From Robinsoniella peoriensis (lineage in GTDB: Bacteria > Bacillota > Clostridia > Lachnospirales > Lachnospiraceae), in NCBI RefSeq assembly GCF_042680125.1, contig NZ_JBHTNY010000029.1: 64,000 nucleotides of DNA. The stretch is one strand, 5' to 3'. The notes below the pieces were generated by a model. It was not told the origin of the DNA, made no database searches, and saw only the letters and a program-made list of their open reading frames with translations. Positions 43,210 to 52,718 of this stretch are shown one piece after another. The position numbers and the translations under genes are program-made. Position 1 is the first letter of the stretch; every line of letters begins with the position of its first letter.

Positions 43210-44070
43210 TTAACCTTTGACACCCCCAGCGGTAAGTCCCGAAACAAAATACTTTTGAAGGAATAAAAAGATAAAAAACAAGGGAAGCATTACAATACAA
43301 ATTGCCGCTGTCAGCATTGGCCAGTTGGTGGTGAACATTCCCTGGAAATTCAGTAAGCCTACTGTGATAGGGATTCCTTTATCGGTCAAAAGAGTGGCTA
43401 TCTGCGCCCACATCAGTTCTCCCCAAACATAAGTGAAGTTCATTACAAAACAAGTCGACATTGCTCCTTTCATAAGAGGTAGTATAATCTTAACCATTGT
43501 ATTAAATTCCCCGCTGCCGTCTATTCTTGCCGCCTCTAATAACTCTATCGGTATAGTTTCAAAGAAGTTTTTTAAGATAATAATTGTACCTGGCAGAGAC
43601 CAGCCAACATAACCGATTATAATTGCCGCGTATTGGAGCTTCAGCAGCCCTGTCTTGGATAACATCATATACAGTGGAATAATCATTGATTCTGTGGGGA
43701 GTACCTGGATAACAAGCAACAGTACTAAGACCAGATTTGCAAATGGAATCTTCAATCTGGACAGGGCATATGCCGCACTTAGAGCAAACACCTGTATAAG
43801 TACCAGTGATATCACAGCAATGATAACGCTGTTCAAAAAATATTCCCCGATTTTCCCCTCTGTAAAGGCCTGGATATAGTTTTCATAACGAAACTTTTCC
43901 GGCAAAGCCCAGACATTCTGATAGAACTCAGGAGTCGTTTTTAACGAAGTAATAAATGAAAAAATAATAGGCAATACATAGAATGCAATGCAGCTCACCA
44001 TGGCAATACGAAGCAGGATAGAACCAATACTAAACTTTCTAGATGACAAATGGTGTATTTTAGTATTCAT
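43210..44070 (-). CDS. Carbohydrate ABC transporter permease (MalG-like)
   Basis: A 286-residue inner-membrane permease with six hydrophobic segments. The cytoplasmic EAA loop reads ELLEAARIDGSGEFNTMVKIILPLMK near residue 190, typical of CUT1 sugar importers. The ATG after AGGAGA overlaps the end of the partner permease by 11 bases. No ATPase subunit is encoded here; such systems commonly share an MsmX/MsiK-type ATPase encoded elsewhere. Confidence 0.9.
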   Translation of the reverse strand: MNTKIHHLSSRKFSIGSILLRIAMVSCIAFYVLPIIFSFITSLKTTPEFYQNVWALPEKFRYENYIQAFTEGKIGEYFLNSVIIAVISLVLIQVFALSAAYALSRLKIPFANLVLVLLLVIQVLPTESMIIPLYMMLSKTGLLKLQYAAIIIGYVGWSLPGTIIILKNFFETIPIELLEAARIDGSGEFNTMVKIILPLMKGAMSTCFVMNFTYVWGELMWAQIATLLTDKGIPITVGLLNFQGMFTTNWPMLTAAICIVMLPLFFIFLFLQKYFVSGLTAGGVKG

Positions 44071-44980
44071 AAGTCTCTCCTTTCGCAATTCGTCTGCCAA
44101 TAATGACACAGATACTTACAATAATTGTTAATATAATACCTATCGCAGAAGCATTTCCAAATTTATTGAATGAAAATGCAGTTGTGATCATTCTTATGGG
44201 TGCTGTCATGGATAAATCTCCCGGTCCCCCCTTGGTCATTGTCCAAACCATATCGTAGGTTTTAAATGACCAGAGCAGCATCATGGAAAGCGCCAGTTTA
44301 ATTGTCGGTTTTATGAGCGGCAGGATAATTAATCTCACTGACTTTATATATCCTGCCCCATCAAGCTTTGCAGATTCAAACAGAGAACCTGGAATAGACA
44401 GCATTCCGGTATAACAAAGCATCATAATTGTGCCTGAAAATCTCCACCCCTGTACGATGGCTATGGTCCACAGGACTGTACCCCGTTCTGAAAGCCAGCC
44501 ATGCTGCAAGGAGGTCAGTCCAACTGCTTTTAGTGCACTGTTTAACAGACCATTATCCTGGGCAAGCACAAATACAAACAACAATCCGATTACCGTCATA
44601 GGCATCATACTGGGGCTGTAAAATATAAATCTGCAGACAGCCCCTTCCTTTTTCCCCAGGCGGTAGATGCAAAGTGCAAATAAAATTCCAAGTACCATTG
44701 CCACAACTGTGGAAACAACTCCTATAAAAACAGAATTTTTAAGTGCAGCCACTGTACTTCTCTCGGTCAAAGCGTTGATATAGTTTGCTATACCGACAAA
44801 TCTCATGTCCGAGTTTCCATTCCATTCATAAAATGAAAGCACCACATTCCAGATCAGGGGGATTAACATGGTAAATATAATAATGAGAAAAGCCGGAAGC
44901 ATAAACAAGCAACCTGCAATTATTATTTTTTTGTTCAGAACGTGCTTTTCCTTCTTCTGTTTCATATTACTATTTCTCAC
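44060..44980 (-). CDS. Carbohydrate ABC transporter permease (MalF-like)
   Basis: A 306-residue permease with six hydrophobic segments and the EAA loop SLFESAKLDGAGYIKSVRLIILP near residue 205. It is the partner of the following permease in a CUT1 importer. The GTG start overlaps the stop of the binding-protein gene by four bases, so translation is coupled; an ATG five codons later is the alternative. Confidence 0.9.
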   Translation of the reverse strand: MRNSNMKQKKEKHVLNKKIIIAGCLFMLPAFLIIIFTMLIPLIWNVVLSFYEWNGNSDMRFVGIANYINALTERSTVAALKNSVFIGVVSTVVAMVLGILFALCIYRLGKKEGAVCRFIFYSPSMMPMTVIGLLFVFVLAQDNGLLNSALKAVGLTSLQHGWLSERGTVLWTIAIVQGWRFSGTIMMLCYTGMLSIPGSLFESAKLDGAGYIKSVRLIILPLIKPTIKLALSMMLLWSFKTYDMVWTMTKGGPGDLSMTAPIRMITTAFSFNKFGNASAIGIILTIIVSICVIIGRRIAKGETYEY

Positions 44981-46308
44981 TTTCCAACTGCTGCTGTGCG
45001 CAGCGCTTCTAATTCATCCAGACAGGTGTCACCATAGAACAGATAATTAGACGGGGTATTATATACAATGTAATCAAACATTTCCGGAGAAATTCCAATT
45101 GGCTCTGTCGGGTAAACCTTTGCGGCATCCACACCATATAATTGATAATCGGGATCTGCAGACGCTATGCCCTTTACAGGTACGACATTCCCCGTGTCTG
45201 CATACATTTGTAATATTTCTGTACTGGTTAGATATTTCAGTACTTCCACTGCCTTATCCGGATTCTTTGTATTTTCAGTAATAAAGAATCCATCCGATCC
45301 GCCCAGCAGATAATTCATATCTGCCTTCCCCATATTGGGCCAGCTTACAATTTCCACATCAAATGCTCCATTTGCTGCTTCTTTAGCAATTCCACATTGA
45401 TTATTGGTATTTGCAAACATTGCTACCTGCCCCTGTGCGAAAGCCGCTGTAATCTGATCCTGAGTTGCTGAGACTGCTCCCTCACCCGGATAGAGATAAC
45501 TTTTGTCATATAAATCTTTTATTTTATCAAAGACTTCTTTTACCCTGCTGTCCGTGAATGAAATTTCACCCGTATTAAACCTATCCAGCTCGTCCTGGTT
45601 ATCCCAGCACTGCATCAGGCCATTTCTTACAAACCAGCATGCATTATCTGACTTTACACCAAGTGGAAATGCATCCGTATTTTCTTTAATTTTTTCACAG
45701 GCATCAACTAACTCATCCCAGGTCCACTGGTCTTTTACTTCCACACCTGCCTTTTTCATTATATCCGTGTTAACCTGCAGCAATGGATAAACGGTTCCAA
45801 ACGGAACTGCTACATTTTTATCATCAAATACACCCACTTCCAAAGCGCCCTCTACCCAGGTGTTCTTCCAGTCCTGATCCGAATCTAAATACGGTGTAAG
45901 ATCAAGTGCCATATCCGACGTGGTGAAATTTTTCATTTGATTTGGCCAGTATTGAACGATATCAACTGCTTCCCCGGCTGCAAACGCTGTTTTAACTGAC
46001 TTTTCTATTTGAGACTGATCCCAGGTTTTAGATATAAATTTTATCTCCGGAAATTTCTCCTGTACCTTTTTTACAACCTCTGAGGTAACGGGAACCTCGG
46101 GATTTTCTATCATCAGAACCATTTCAATGTCTTTGTCCACAGCTTTATTTTCAGCAGCTTTATCCGTAATTTCATTGGCAGCTGTATCGGAACTGCTTTC
46201 TTTCATCGTTCCTGTAGTCTCCTTTGCATTCCCACTGCCTCCACATCCGCTTAGTGCTGCTGCTGTCATACTTATCGCCAATAACATCCCAACCAATTTC
46301 TTTCTCAT
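44977..46308 (-). CDS. Extracellular sugar-binding lipoprotein (ABC transporter)
   Basis: A 443-residue solute-binding protein, family 1. The signal peptide ends in the lipobox AALSGC, so Cys22 would be lipid-anchored, followed by a Ser/Thr/Lys/Glu-rich linker. The mature part shows VPFGTVYPLLQVNTDIMKKAGV and GGSDGFFITENTKNPDKA, as in oligosaccharide-binding proteins. It is the first gene of the transporter operon, with AGGAGG before the start. The sugar is unknown. Confidence 0.9.
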   Translation of the reverse strand: MRKKLVGMLLAISMTAAALSGCGGSGNAKETTGTMKESSSDTAANEITDKAAENKAVDKDIEMVLMIENPEVPVTSEVVKKVQEKFPEIKFISKTWDQSQIEKSVKTAFAAGEAVDIVQYWPNQMKNFTTSDMALDLTPYLDSDQDWKNTWVEGALEVGVFDDKNVAVPFGTVYPLLQVNTDIMKKAGVEVKDQWTWDELVDACEKIKENTDAFPLGVKSDNACWFVRNGLMQCWDNQDELDRFNTGEISFTDSRVKEVFDKIKDLYDKSYLYPGEGAVSATQDQITAAFAQGQVAMFANTNNQCGIAKEAANGAFDVEIVSWPNMGKADMNYLLGGSDGFFITENTKNPDKAVEVLKYLTSTEILQMYADTGNVVPVKGIASADPDYQLYGVDAAKVYPTEPIGISPEMFDYIVYNTPSNYLFYGDTCLDELEALRTAAVGK

Positions 46309-46510
46309 ATCGTTGTTCCTCCTTTTAATCTGACCAGTCTTTCTCGATGCTCTCTAACCGGATTACGTCGTAATGAACCAGCACTCCTCTGAGGTTGTTA
46401 AGCATCATACGGTTTCTTTGATATCCTAATTATACGAAAATAAGCAGTCTAAAAAAACAGGAATAATCTACATTAATTATAGAAAATCTACAATTTTCTT
46501 ATAAAACCAA

Positions 46511-46551
46511 AGCAGGAAGAACCCGGGCTTATCACCCTGATTCTTCCTGCT
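46511..46551 (-). terminator. Hairpin after the response regulator gene
   Basis: AGCAGGAAGAA pairs with TTCTTCCTGCT around a 19-base loop, 18 bases beyond the stop codon on the minus strand. There is no strong T-run. Confidence 0.6.
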
Positions 46552-46568
46552 CCTGCACACTTCATTTA

Positions 46569-48137
46569 TTACCCCTTTTTACATTCTGCCGGTGAACACC
46601 CCATACATTTTTTAAATGCCTGGGAAAAATAGATGGAGTCATGAAATCCGACCTTTTCTGCAACTTCGTATATTTTCAGATCTGTGTCTACTAGCAATAC
46701 CTTTGCTTTTTCCATACGCATCCGGTTCAGATATTCTTTAAAAGAAACTCCGACCTCTTTTTTAAACAGATGGCTGAAGTAATTTGGTGTCTTTTCTATA
46801 TATTCTCCCATATACTCAGCTGTCAGATTTTCCATATAATGCATCTCTATATGATGAACAGCTTTTGCAATTGCACTGCTGTACTTATTCCATATCTCCT
46901 GCTTTTCCTGATTCAAAGCCTCCTTAAACAACATTTTTGAATATTCCAGATAATCATCCAAAAAATAATACTTATCCAACCGGGCATGTATGGAAACTGT
47001 ATGAAATGGTTTTTTTCTGTATTCATTTTTTATGTAATAATTATTTACTTCGATACAACTGTCCAATAAAAACTCCAGTACAATATTCATATCTATAACC
47101 CTGTTATGCCGCATGATGTTCCCCACCTGGTCCACTATTTGTTCTATACGGGACTCACTTTTATTCAAAAAAGCTTCTGTTAGAGCTCTCGTAAGATCTG
47201 GTATATTCTTAATTTCATCTGTTTGGCGATTCCTGCAGGTCGCCCCAGTCTGAATGTGAACACTTTCTCTTCCGTCACAGATGCGGTATTCCAGCCAGCT
47301 GCATGCAAGATCGTATCCCCGTTTTACCTGAGATAAGGGCACTTCCGTGCTGACCCCAAGGGAAATCGTAATCCCACCTTCCCGATACCAGTCACACTGT
47401 TTCATTTTATCATAACAGCTTTTCATCTTGTTCTGCTGATTGAACACATACAGACTGGAAGGCAGTGCGGGCATTAGAAGAAGATACTGGCCTCCCCTGA
47501 TACGAAAACAGCTGATATCTTCCTCCAGACTCTCTATATAATACAGCACCTTTCGATCCAGTTCACCATAATCACTCCTGTCAGCATCCGGATCAGCCAT
47601 TAACGCACCGCAGATAGCAGTTCTGGTATCCATGGTCCGAAATCTCGTTTGAAGAAAACCCACAATTACATTTGGATCTACCACCTCTGCGCGAAGCACC
47701 TCCCGAATAAAATTTTTTTCATATGAACTTTGATATTCCTCTACTTTTGCCTTTGAAAAGCGCTCCTGTATTATTTTCTGCTTTGTTCTGCTGATGAGAC
47801 CGATTAAATTTTTAACTTTAATAGGTTTCAGTTCGTAGTCCTCTGCACCGTATTTAATAGCACTTTTTAAGTATTCAAAATCAGAATAGCCGCTGATCAT
47901 AATTACTTTTACATTTTCATCCTTTTCCCGAATCCTCCGCAAGAATTCCAAACCATCCATTTCCGGCATCCGGACATCTGCTAAAATAATATCCGGTCTG
48001 AATTCTTCATATATGACCAGTCCTGAAGCTCCATCACCGCAGTTTCGAACTTCTTCTATTCCCAGACTGGACCAGTCTATTCCTTCGGTTATTCCTTCTC
48101 TTATCTGTACATCGTCATCGATAATCAAGATTCTCAT
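46569..48137 (-). CDS. AraC-type response regulator (YesN-like)
   Basis: A 522-residue response regulator. The receiver domain (1-~120) has acidic residues in ILIIDDDVQ, phosphoacceptor Asp54 in LADVRMPEMDG and the GYSDFEY/ELKPIK segment. A long middle region follows, then a C-terminal AraC helix-turn-helix pair (~420-522), including YFSHLFKKEVGVSFKEYLN and YFSQAFKKCMGCSPAEC. It overlaps the kinase gene by 23 bases. It very likely controls the adjacent sugar transporter operon. Confidence 0.9.
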   Translation of the reverse strand: MRILIIDDDVQIREGITEGIDWSSLGIEEVRNCGDGASGLVIYEEFRPDIILADVRMPEMDGLEFLRRIREKDENVKVIMISGYSDFEYLKSAIKYGAEDYELKPIKVKNLIGLISRTKQKIIQERFSKAKVEEYQSSYEKNFIREVLRAEVVDPNVIVGFLQTRFRTMDTRTAICGALMADPDADRSDYGELDRKVLYYIESLEEDISCFRIRGGQYLLLMPALPSSLYVFNQQNKMKSCYDKMKQCDWYREGGITISLGVSTEVPLSQVKRGYDLACSWLEYRICDGRESVHIQTGATCRNRQTDEIKNIPDLTRALTEAFLNKSESRIEQIVDQVGNIMRHNRVIDMNIVLEFLLDSCIEVNNYYIKNEYRKKPFHTVSIHARLDKYYFLDDYLEYSKMLFKEALNQEKQEIWNKYSSAIAKAVHHIEMHYMENLTAEYMGEYIEKTPNYFSHLFKKEVGVSFKEYLNRMRMEKAKVLLVDTDLKIYEVAEKVGFHDSIYFSQAFKKCMGCSPAECKKG

Positions 48138-49908
48138 TTATTCCTTCCCCCTGCATTGGCATCGTCACCCTGACCTCTGTTCCTACACCTGTCCTGCTCT
48201 TGAAATACAACCCATATTCTTTTCCATATTTTAATTTTATCCGTTGATCCAGGTTCTTCAGGGCAAATACATTGTGCTCTTCCTGAGCATCCGCCAATTT
48301 TTCCCGTATCTTTTCTTCATCCGTACCAACCCCATTATCACGGACAATTATCGTCAGCAATTCGTCCTCCCTTTGAATCCATACTTCAATTGTTCCGCCT
48401 TCTATCTTTGGTTCTAACCCATGCAGCATTGCATTTTCCACCAATGGCTGAAGAATTAACTTGGGAATTTTAAAATATTTCAAACCCTCTTCCATCTCAA
48501 TCCGCATTTTAGCACGGTTTTTATACCGGGAATTCATGATAAACATATAATTTTTAAGATGATTTACCTCTTCTTCAATAGTCACCATTTCTTTTCCGCG
48601 GCTAAGTACATGCCGAAAGATATCAGACAATGCCTCCAGCTGTTCAGCAACATCATAATCCTTTTCCTTAACTGCAAGCCAATGAATGGAATCCAGTGTA
48701 TTATATAGAAAATGTGGGTTGATCTGAGAAGTTAACAGTTGAAGTTCCGCCTCCTGGCTATAAATCTTAGATATATATACCTCCTGAATCAATTCTTCCA
48801 AACGTTTTGATACCTGTACAAATTCGCTGCTTATTGTCCCAATCTCATCCCGGCTGTTATTCACCAGTTCAATATTAAACTGCCCTTTTTTTAGCTTTTT
48901 CATTTCCCCAAGCAGCTTGTCCAAAGGCCGGATAATAAATCGTTCCTGCACTTTTGCAAATATAAAACCAAAAGTCACACAAAGGCTAACGGCCAATACC
49001 ATCAAATAAACATACAATGTATTGGATCTCAGAATCTCCTTAGTGGGAACCTCATTGACCAAATACCACCCATTCCTATTGCTTTTCGTATATAAGACCG
49101 TCATATTCTTATTTTCAATGGTGGTTTCAAAATATCCCTGATTCCCCGCAAGCTTGTCTCTGATTTGTTCATACCTGCTGTATGTCTGACCAAGTTCTTC
49201 TTTATTGGTAGCTGACATAATGTTTCCATCGCAATCCATTAAGAAACTTTCCCATGAATTCTGATTGAGATAAGGCTGATATGCCGCACACAGCTCTTCC
49301 TCCGGAACACTGATACTTAAGACAGCATTTACACCTTCCTGTGGATGTATACCATTATAATATGTAACAACTGTTTCTTTTTTATCTTCTTTATATAGAG
49401 GAAACAGATCCAGAATATACGGCTGGGACCAAAAGCTCTTCCCTTCTGCCTGCTCCATCTGTTCTATGTACTCTTTGTTTTCCGTATGCAGAACCTTTCC
49501 CCTCTGATAGATGATTTTCCCATCCATACTCAGACATAGCGCACTGAAATATTCCTTATTCCTGGTTGTGCTGTCATACCATTCTTTCAGTTCCCAGTAA
49601 TCTTTCTTCGTGGCTGTTCCAAGCAGAATTTTCTGCATCCAGCTGTTAATCATCAACTTTGATGTAACATCCTCTACGTCATAAAATATTTTATCCACAT
49701 CTTTATGTACTTCTTTTAGTATAATAATACCAGACTCACAACTGCTTTTTTTGTCAATATGATTGATCCATATAGAAAAGCATCCCCCCGCAATCAGCAG
49801 CGGAATAATCACAAAAATCACTAATGATGAGAATAACTTTCTTTTCAGCGTTAAATCCCTGAATTTTCCCAATCCACATTTCCCCCTCAGTATCTTCCTA
49901 TTATCCAC
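48115..49908 (-). CDS. Sensor histidine kinase (YesM-like)
   Basis: A 597-residue membrane kinase with one membrane helix near residues 27-48, an extracellular sensor domain (~50-295), a second helix (~300-320) and a HAMP domain. The His_kinase box HFLYNTLDSIHWLAVKE has its acceptor His near residue 400. A HATPase follows (NAMLHGLEPK, VRDNGVGTDEE). It pairs with the overlapping YesN-like gene. The first codon is a GTG with no ribosome site; a TTG at 49872, preceded by GAGGGGG, is a reasonable alternative start. Confidence 0.88.
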   Translation of the reverse strand: MDNRKILRGKCGLGKFRDLTLKRKLFSSLVIFVIIPLLIAGGCFSIWINHIDKKSSCESGIIILKEVHKDVDKIFYDVEDVTSKLMINSWMQKILLGTATKKDYWELKEWYDSTTRNKEYFSALCLSMDGKIIYQRGKVLHTENKEYIEQMEQAEGKSFWSQPYILDLFPLYKEDKKETVVTYYNGIHPQEGVNAVLSISVPEEELCAAYQPYLNQNSWESFLMDCDGNIMSATNKEELGQTYSRYEQIRDKLAGNQGYFETTIENKNMTVLYTKSNRNGWYLVNEVPTKEILRSNTLYVYLMVLAVSLCVTFGFIFAKVQERFIIRPLDKLLGEMKKLKKGQFNIELVNNSRDEIGTISSEFVQVSKRLEELIQEVYISKIYSQEAELQLLTSQINPHFLYNTLDSIHWLAVKEKDYDVAEQLEALSDIFRHVLSRGKEMVTIEEEVNHLKNYMFIMNSRYKNRAKMRIEMEEGLKYFKIPKLILQPLVENAMLHGLEPKIEGGTIEVWIQREDELLTIIVRDNGVGTDEEKIREKLADAQEEHNVFALKNLDQRIKLKYGKEYGLYFKSRTGVGTEVRVTMPMQGEGINENLDYR

Positions 49909-50230
49909 ATTTTACATCGTACTAACCACAAAAAGCAACCTCTTCTCTCCATGTTATAAGGCACCGCTCTCATATAACATCCAATATGCTATATTATAAC
50001 AATCCTTTCGCAATATTTACAAATATTGATTTTATATCCTACCAATTTTGTCAATATATAATAATCTTTTTCATTAAGACCTACTGTATTCGAAAAAGTG
50101 CATCACCGCCCTTGACGTGTATACAATGTACATGTTATGATAATCCTGTCAATTAATTAACAATACTTCAATAAATATTCCCTGGCTTTTGTGGGGAAAA
50201 TTAAGAATATCATATCGTAGGAGGTAATGT
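49909..50230. other. Divergent intergenic region, yesM-like and pflB
   Basis: 322 bases without a gene, AT-rich, holding the pflB promoter at 50112-50141 and probably that of the kinase operon. Confidence 0.55.
50112..50141 (+). promoter_or_regulatory. Sigma-A promoter of the pfl operon
   Basis: TTGACG, 18 bases, TATGAT, about 90 bases before the pflB start codon. The spacer carries TGTATACAATGTACA, a partly palindromic stretch that could be an operator. Confidence 0.65.
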
Positions 50231-52327
50231 ATGAGAAGCGAATGGAATGATTTTAACAGTGGTGTTTGGACAAAAGAAATTAATGTCCGTGATTTCATCC
50301 AAAAAAACTATACAGTTTATGAAGGTGATGAATCCTTCCTGGCTGAGGCGACAGAAAACACGAAGGAACTGTGGGCTCAGGTAATGGATCTGAACAAAAA
50401 GGAACTGGAAGCCGGCGGCGTGCTGGATATGGATACTAAGATTATCTCCACCATTACTTCCCATGGTCCTGGATATTTGAATAAAGAGAAAGAAACGATT
50501 GTTGGATTCCAGACTGACAAACCTTTCAAGCGTTCTTTACAGCCTTACGGCGGTATCCGCATGGCGGCAAAAGCTTGTAAAGACAATGGTTATGAATTAG
50601 ATGCTGAAGTTGATGAGTTTTTCACAAAACACAGAAAGACACATAATGCAGGTGTATTTGATGCCTATACTCCGGAAATGCGTGCATGCCGTTCCAGCCA
50701 TATCATCACCGGACTTCCGGATGCTTATGGACGCGGACGTATCATCGGCGATTACCGTCGTGTTGCTCTGTATGGTGTTGATCGTCTGATCGAAGACAAA
50801 AAAGACCAAAAAGAAAGCACACGTACCATCATGTACTCTGATGTTATCCGTAACCGTGAAGAATTATCCGAACAAATTCGTGCTCTTGAAGAATTAAAAA
50901 AATTAGGTGAAATTTACGGATGCGATATTTCCAAACCTGCTACAAATACCAAAGAAGCAATCCAGGCATTATACTTTGGATATCTGGCAGCTGTGAAGGA
51001 ACAAAACGGTGCAGCTATGTCTCTTGGACGTACTTCTACTTTCATCGATATCTATGCAGAACGTGACTTAAAGAATGGCACTTTTACAGAAGAAGAAATC
51101 CAGGAATTCGTAGACCACTTTATTATGAAACTTCGTCTTGTTAAATTTGCGCGTACACCTGAATATAATGACCTTTTCTCCGGTGACCCGACATGGGTAA
51201 CAGAATCCATCGGTGGTGTTGGTATCGACGGACGTCCTATGGTAACAAAAATGTCCTTCCGTTATCTTCATACTTTAGACAACTTAGGACCTGCTCCTGA
51301 ACCAAACCTGACCGTACTGTGGTCCACAAGACTTCCTCATAGCTTCAAGGCTTTCTGCGCTAAAATGTCTATAAAGTCTTCTGCTATCCAGTATGAGAAC
51401 GATGACCTCATGCGAGTAACTCATGGTGATGATTACGCAATTGCATGCTGTGTATCATCTATGCGGGTTGGTAAAGAAATGCAGTTCTTCGGCGCAAGAG
51501 CAAACCTTGCAAAATGCTTATTATATGCAATCAACGGTGGTGTTGATGAAGTTTCCAAGAAACAGGTTGGACCGAAATACAGACCAATCACATCTGAATA
51601 CCTTGATTATGATGAAGTTATGTCCGCATACAAAGACATGATGCAGTGGCTTGCAAGAGTTTATGTAAATACTTTAAATATCATTCACTATATGCATGAT
51701 AAATACTGCTATGAAAAATTACAGATGTCTCTGCATGATGAAAAAGTAACACGCTGGTTCGCAACCGGTATCGCTGGTCTTTCCGTAGTAGCTGACTCTC
51801 TGTCTGCTATCAAGTATGCGAAAGTTAAAGCAGTCCGCGATGAAGACGGAATCGTTGTTGACTACCAGGTAGAAGGCGACTTCCCAAAATACGGAAACGA
51901 TGATGACCGTGTTGACAGTATTGCAGCTGACCTTGTAAGAACCTTTATGAAATATATCAGCGGAAACCACACATACCGTGGCGGTATCCCTACAACTTCT
52001 ATCCTGACAATTACCTCAAACGTTGTTTATGGTAAAAACACAGGAGCTACTCCGGATGGAAGAAAAGCCGGAGAACCATTTGCACCGGGTGCGAACCCAA
52101 TGCATGGACGTGATGAGCACGGAGCAGTTGCTTCCCTCGCATCTGTATCCAAACTTCCATTCCGTGAAGCACAGGATGGTATTTCCAATACCTTCTCCAT
52201 TATTCCGGGAGCACTTGGTAAAGATGATCAGATCTTCGCAGGCGATATCTCCGTAGATATGGATCTTGGCTGTGGAAGCTGTAATGCGCCAACACTTTTT
52301 GACGGCGTAGAAGATGAAGAAAACTAA
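50231..52327 (+). CDS. pflB: Formate C-acetyltransferase catalytic part, lacking its glycyl radical domain
   Basis: A 698-residue pyruvate formate-lyase, turning pyruvate and CoA into acetyl-CoA and formate. The active-site pair Cys406-Cys407 lies in DYAIACCVSSMRVG. The protein ends soon after FSIIPGALGKDDQIF with an unusual tail (MDLGCGSCNAPTLFDG), just where full-length PFL (~750 residues) continues into its C-terminal glycyl radical domain. That domain is encoded by the next gene as a separate 80-residue protein, so the enzyme appears naturally split. GGAGG gives the start. Confidence 0.92.
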   Translation: MRSEWNDFNSGVWTKEINVRDFIQKNYTVYEGDESFLAEATENTKELWAQVMDLNKKELEAGGVLDMDTKIISTITSHGPGYLNKEKETIVGFQTDKPFKRSLQPYGGIRMAAKACKDNGYELDAEVDEFFTKHRKTHNAGVFDAYTPEMRACRSSHIITGLPDAYGRGRIIGDYRRVALYGVDRLIEDKKDQKESTRTIMYSDVIRNREELSEQIRALEELKKLGEIYGCDISKPATNTKEAIQALYFGYLAAVKEQNGAAMSLGRTSTFIDIYAERDLKNGTFTEEEIQEFVDHFIMKLRLVKFARTPEYNDLFSGDPTWVTESIGGVGIDGRPMVTKMSFRYLHTLDNLGPAPEPNLTVLWSTRLPHSFKAFCAKMSIKSSAIQYENDDLMRVTHGDDYAIACCVSSMRVGKEMQFFGARANLAKCLLYAINGGVDEVSKKQVGPKYRPITSEYLDYDEVMSAYKDMMQWLARVYVNTLNIIHYMHDKYCYEKLQMSLHDEKVTRWFATGIAGLSVVADSLSAIKYAKVKAVRDEDGIVVDYQVEGDFPKYGNDDDRVDSIAADLVRTFMKYISGNHTYRGGIPTTSILTITSNVVYGKNTGATPDGRKAGEPFAPGANPMHGRDEHGAVASLASVSKLPFREAQDGISNTFSIIPGALGKDDQIFAGDISVDMDLGCGSCNAPTLFDGVEDEEN

Positions 52328-52341
52328 AATCTAAATTAATT

Positions 52342-52370
52342 ATATGGAGAGGGCTTATCCTCCCCATATA
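52342..52370 (+). promoter_or_regulatory. Hairpin between the two pfl genes
   Basis: TATGGAGAGG pairs with CCTCCCCATA (one mismatch), loop of six, no T-run. It could stabilise or process the message so that the two proteins are made in different amounts. Confidence 0.5.
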
Positions 52371-52431
52371 TTCGAAATAGATGTAACCGATTGACGCACA
52401 GGCAATTATCAATTATAAGGAGGACAATACT

Positions 52432-52674
52432 ATGACAGTAAATAATGCTCAGGTAGAAAACTTAATTAATCTTTTAGATGGCTATGTTGAAAAAGGCGGC
52501 CATCACTTAAATGTAAACGTGTTCACCCGTGATACATTACTGGACGCACAGGCTCATCCCGAAAAATATCCACAGCTTACCATTCGTGTATCCGGTTATG
52601 CTGTAAACTTTAACAAACTGACAAAAGCACAGCAGGATGAAGTTATTTCCAGAACATTCCATGGTGCAATGTAA
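52432..52674 (+). CDS. Stand-alone glycyl radical domain of pyruvate formate-lyase (GrcA-like)
   Basis: An 80-residue protein equal to the C-terminus of PFL: LLDGYVEKGGHHLNVNV, then YPQLTIRVSGYAVNF with the radical-bearing Gly55, ending ISRTFHGAM. It should carry the radical and bind the 698-residue catalytic protein encoded 104 bases upstream. E. coli GrcA (YfiD) is a similar spare part but accompanies an intact PFL; here the large protein has no domain of its own. Strong AGGAGG start. Confidence 0.9.
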   Translation: MTVNNAQVENLINLLDGYVEKGGHHLNVNVFTRDTLLDAQAHPEKYPQLTIRVSGYAVNFNKLTKAQQDEVISRTFHGAM

Positions 52675-52718
52675 TATTGCGTGATTGTCATCACTCAAAG
52701 GATTCAGGAGGTATAACT

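Noticed and set aside
52432..52674. GrcA-like protein as a mere stress spare part as in E. coli
   Set aside because: The upstream PFL lacks its own glycyl radical domain, so here the small protein should be an essential subunit.
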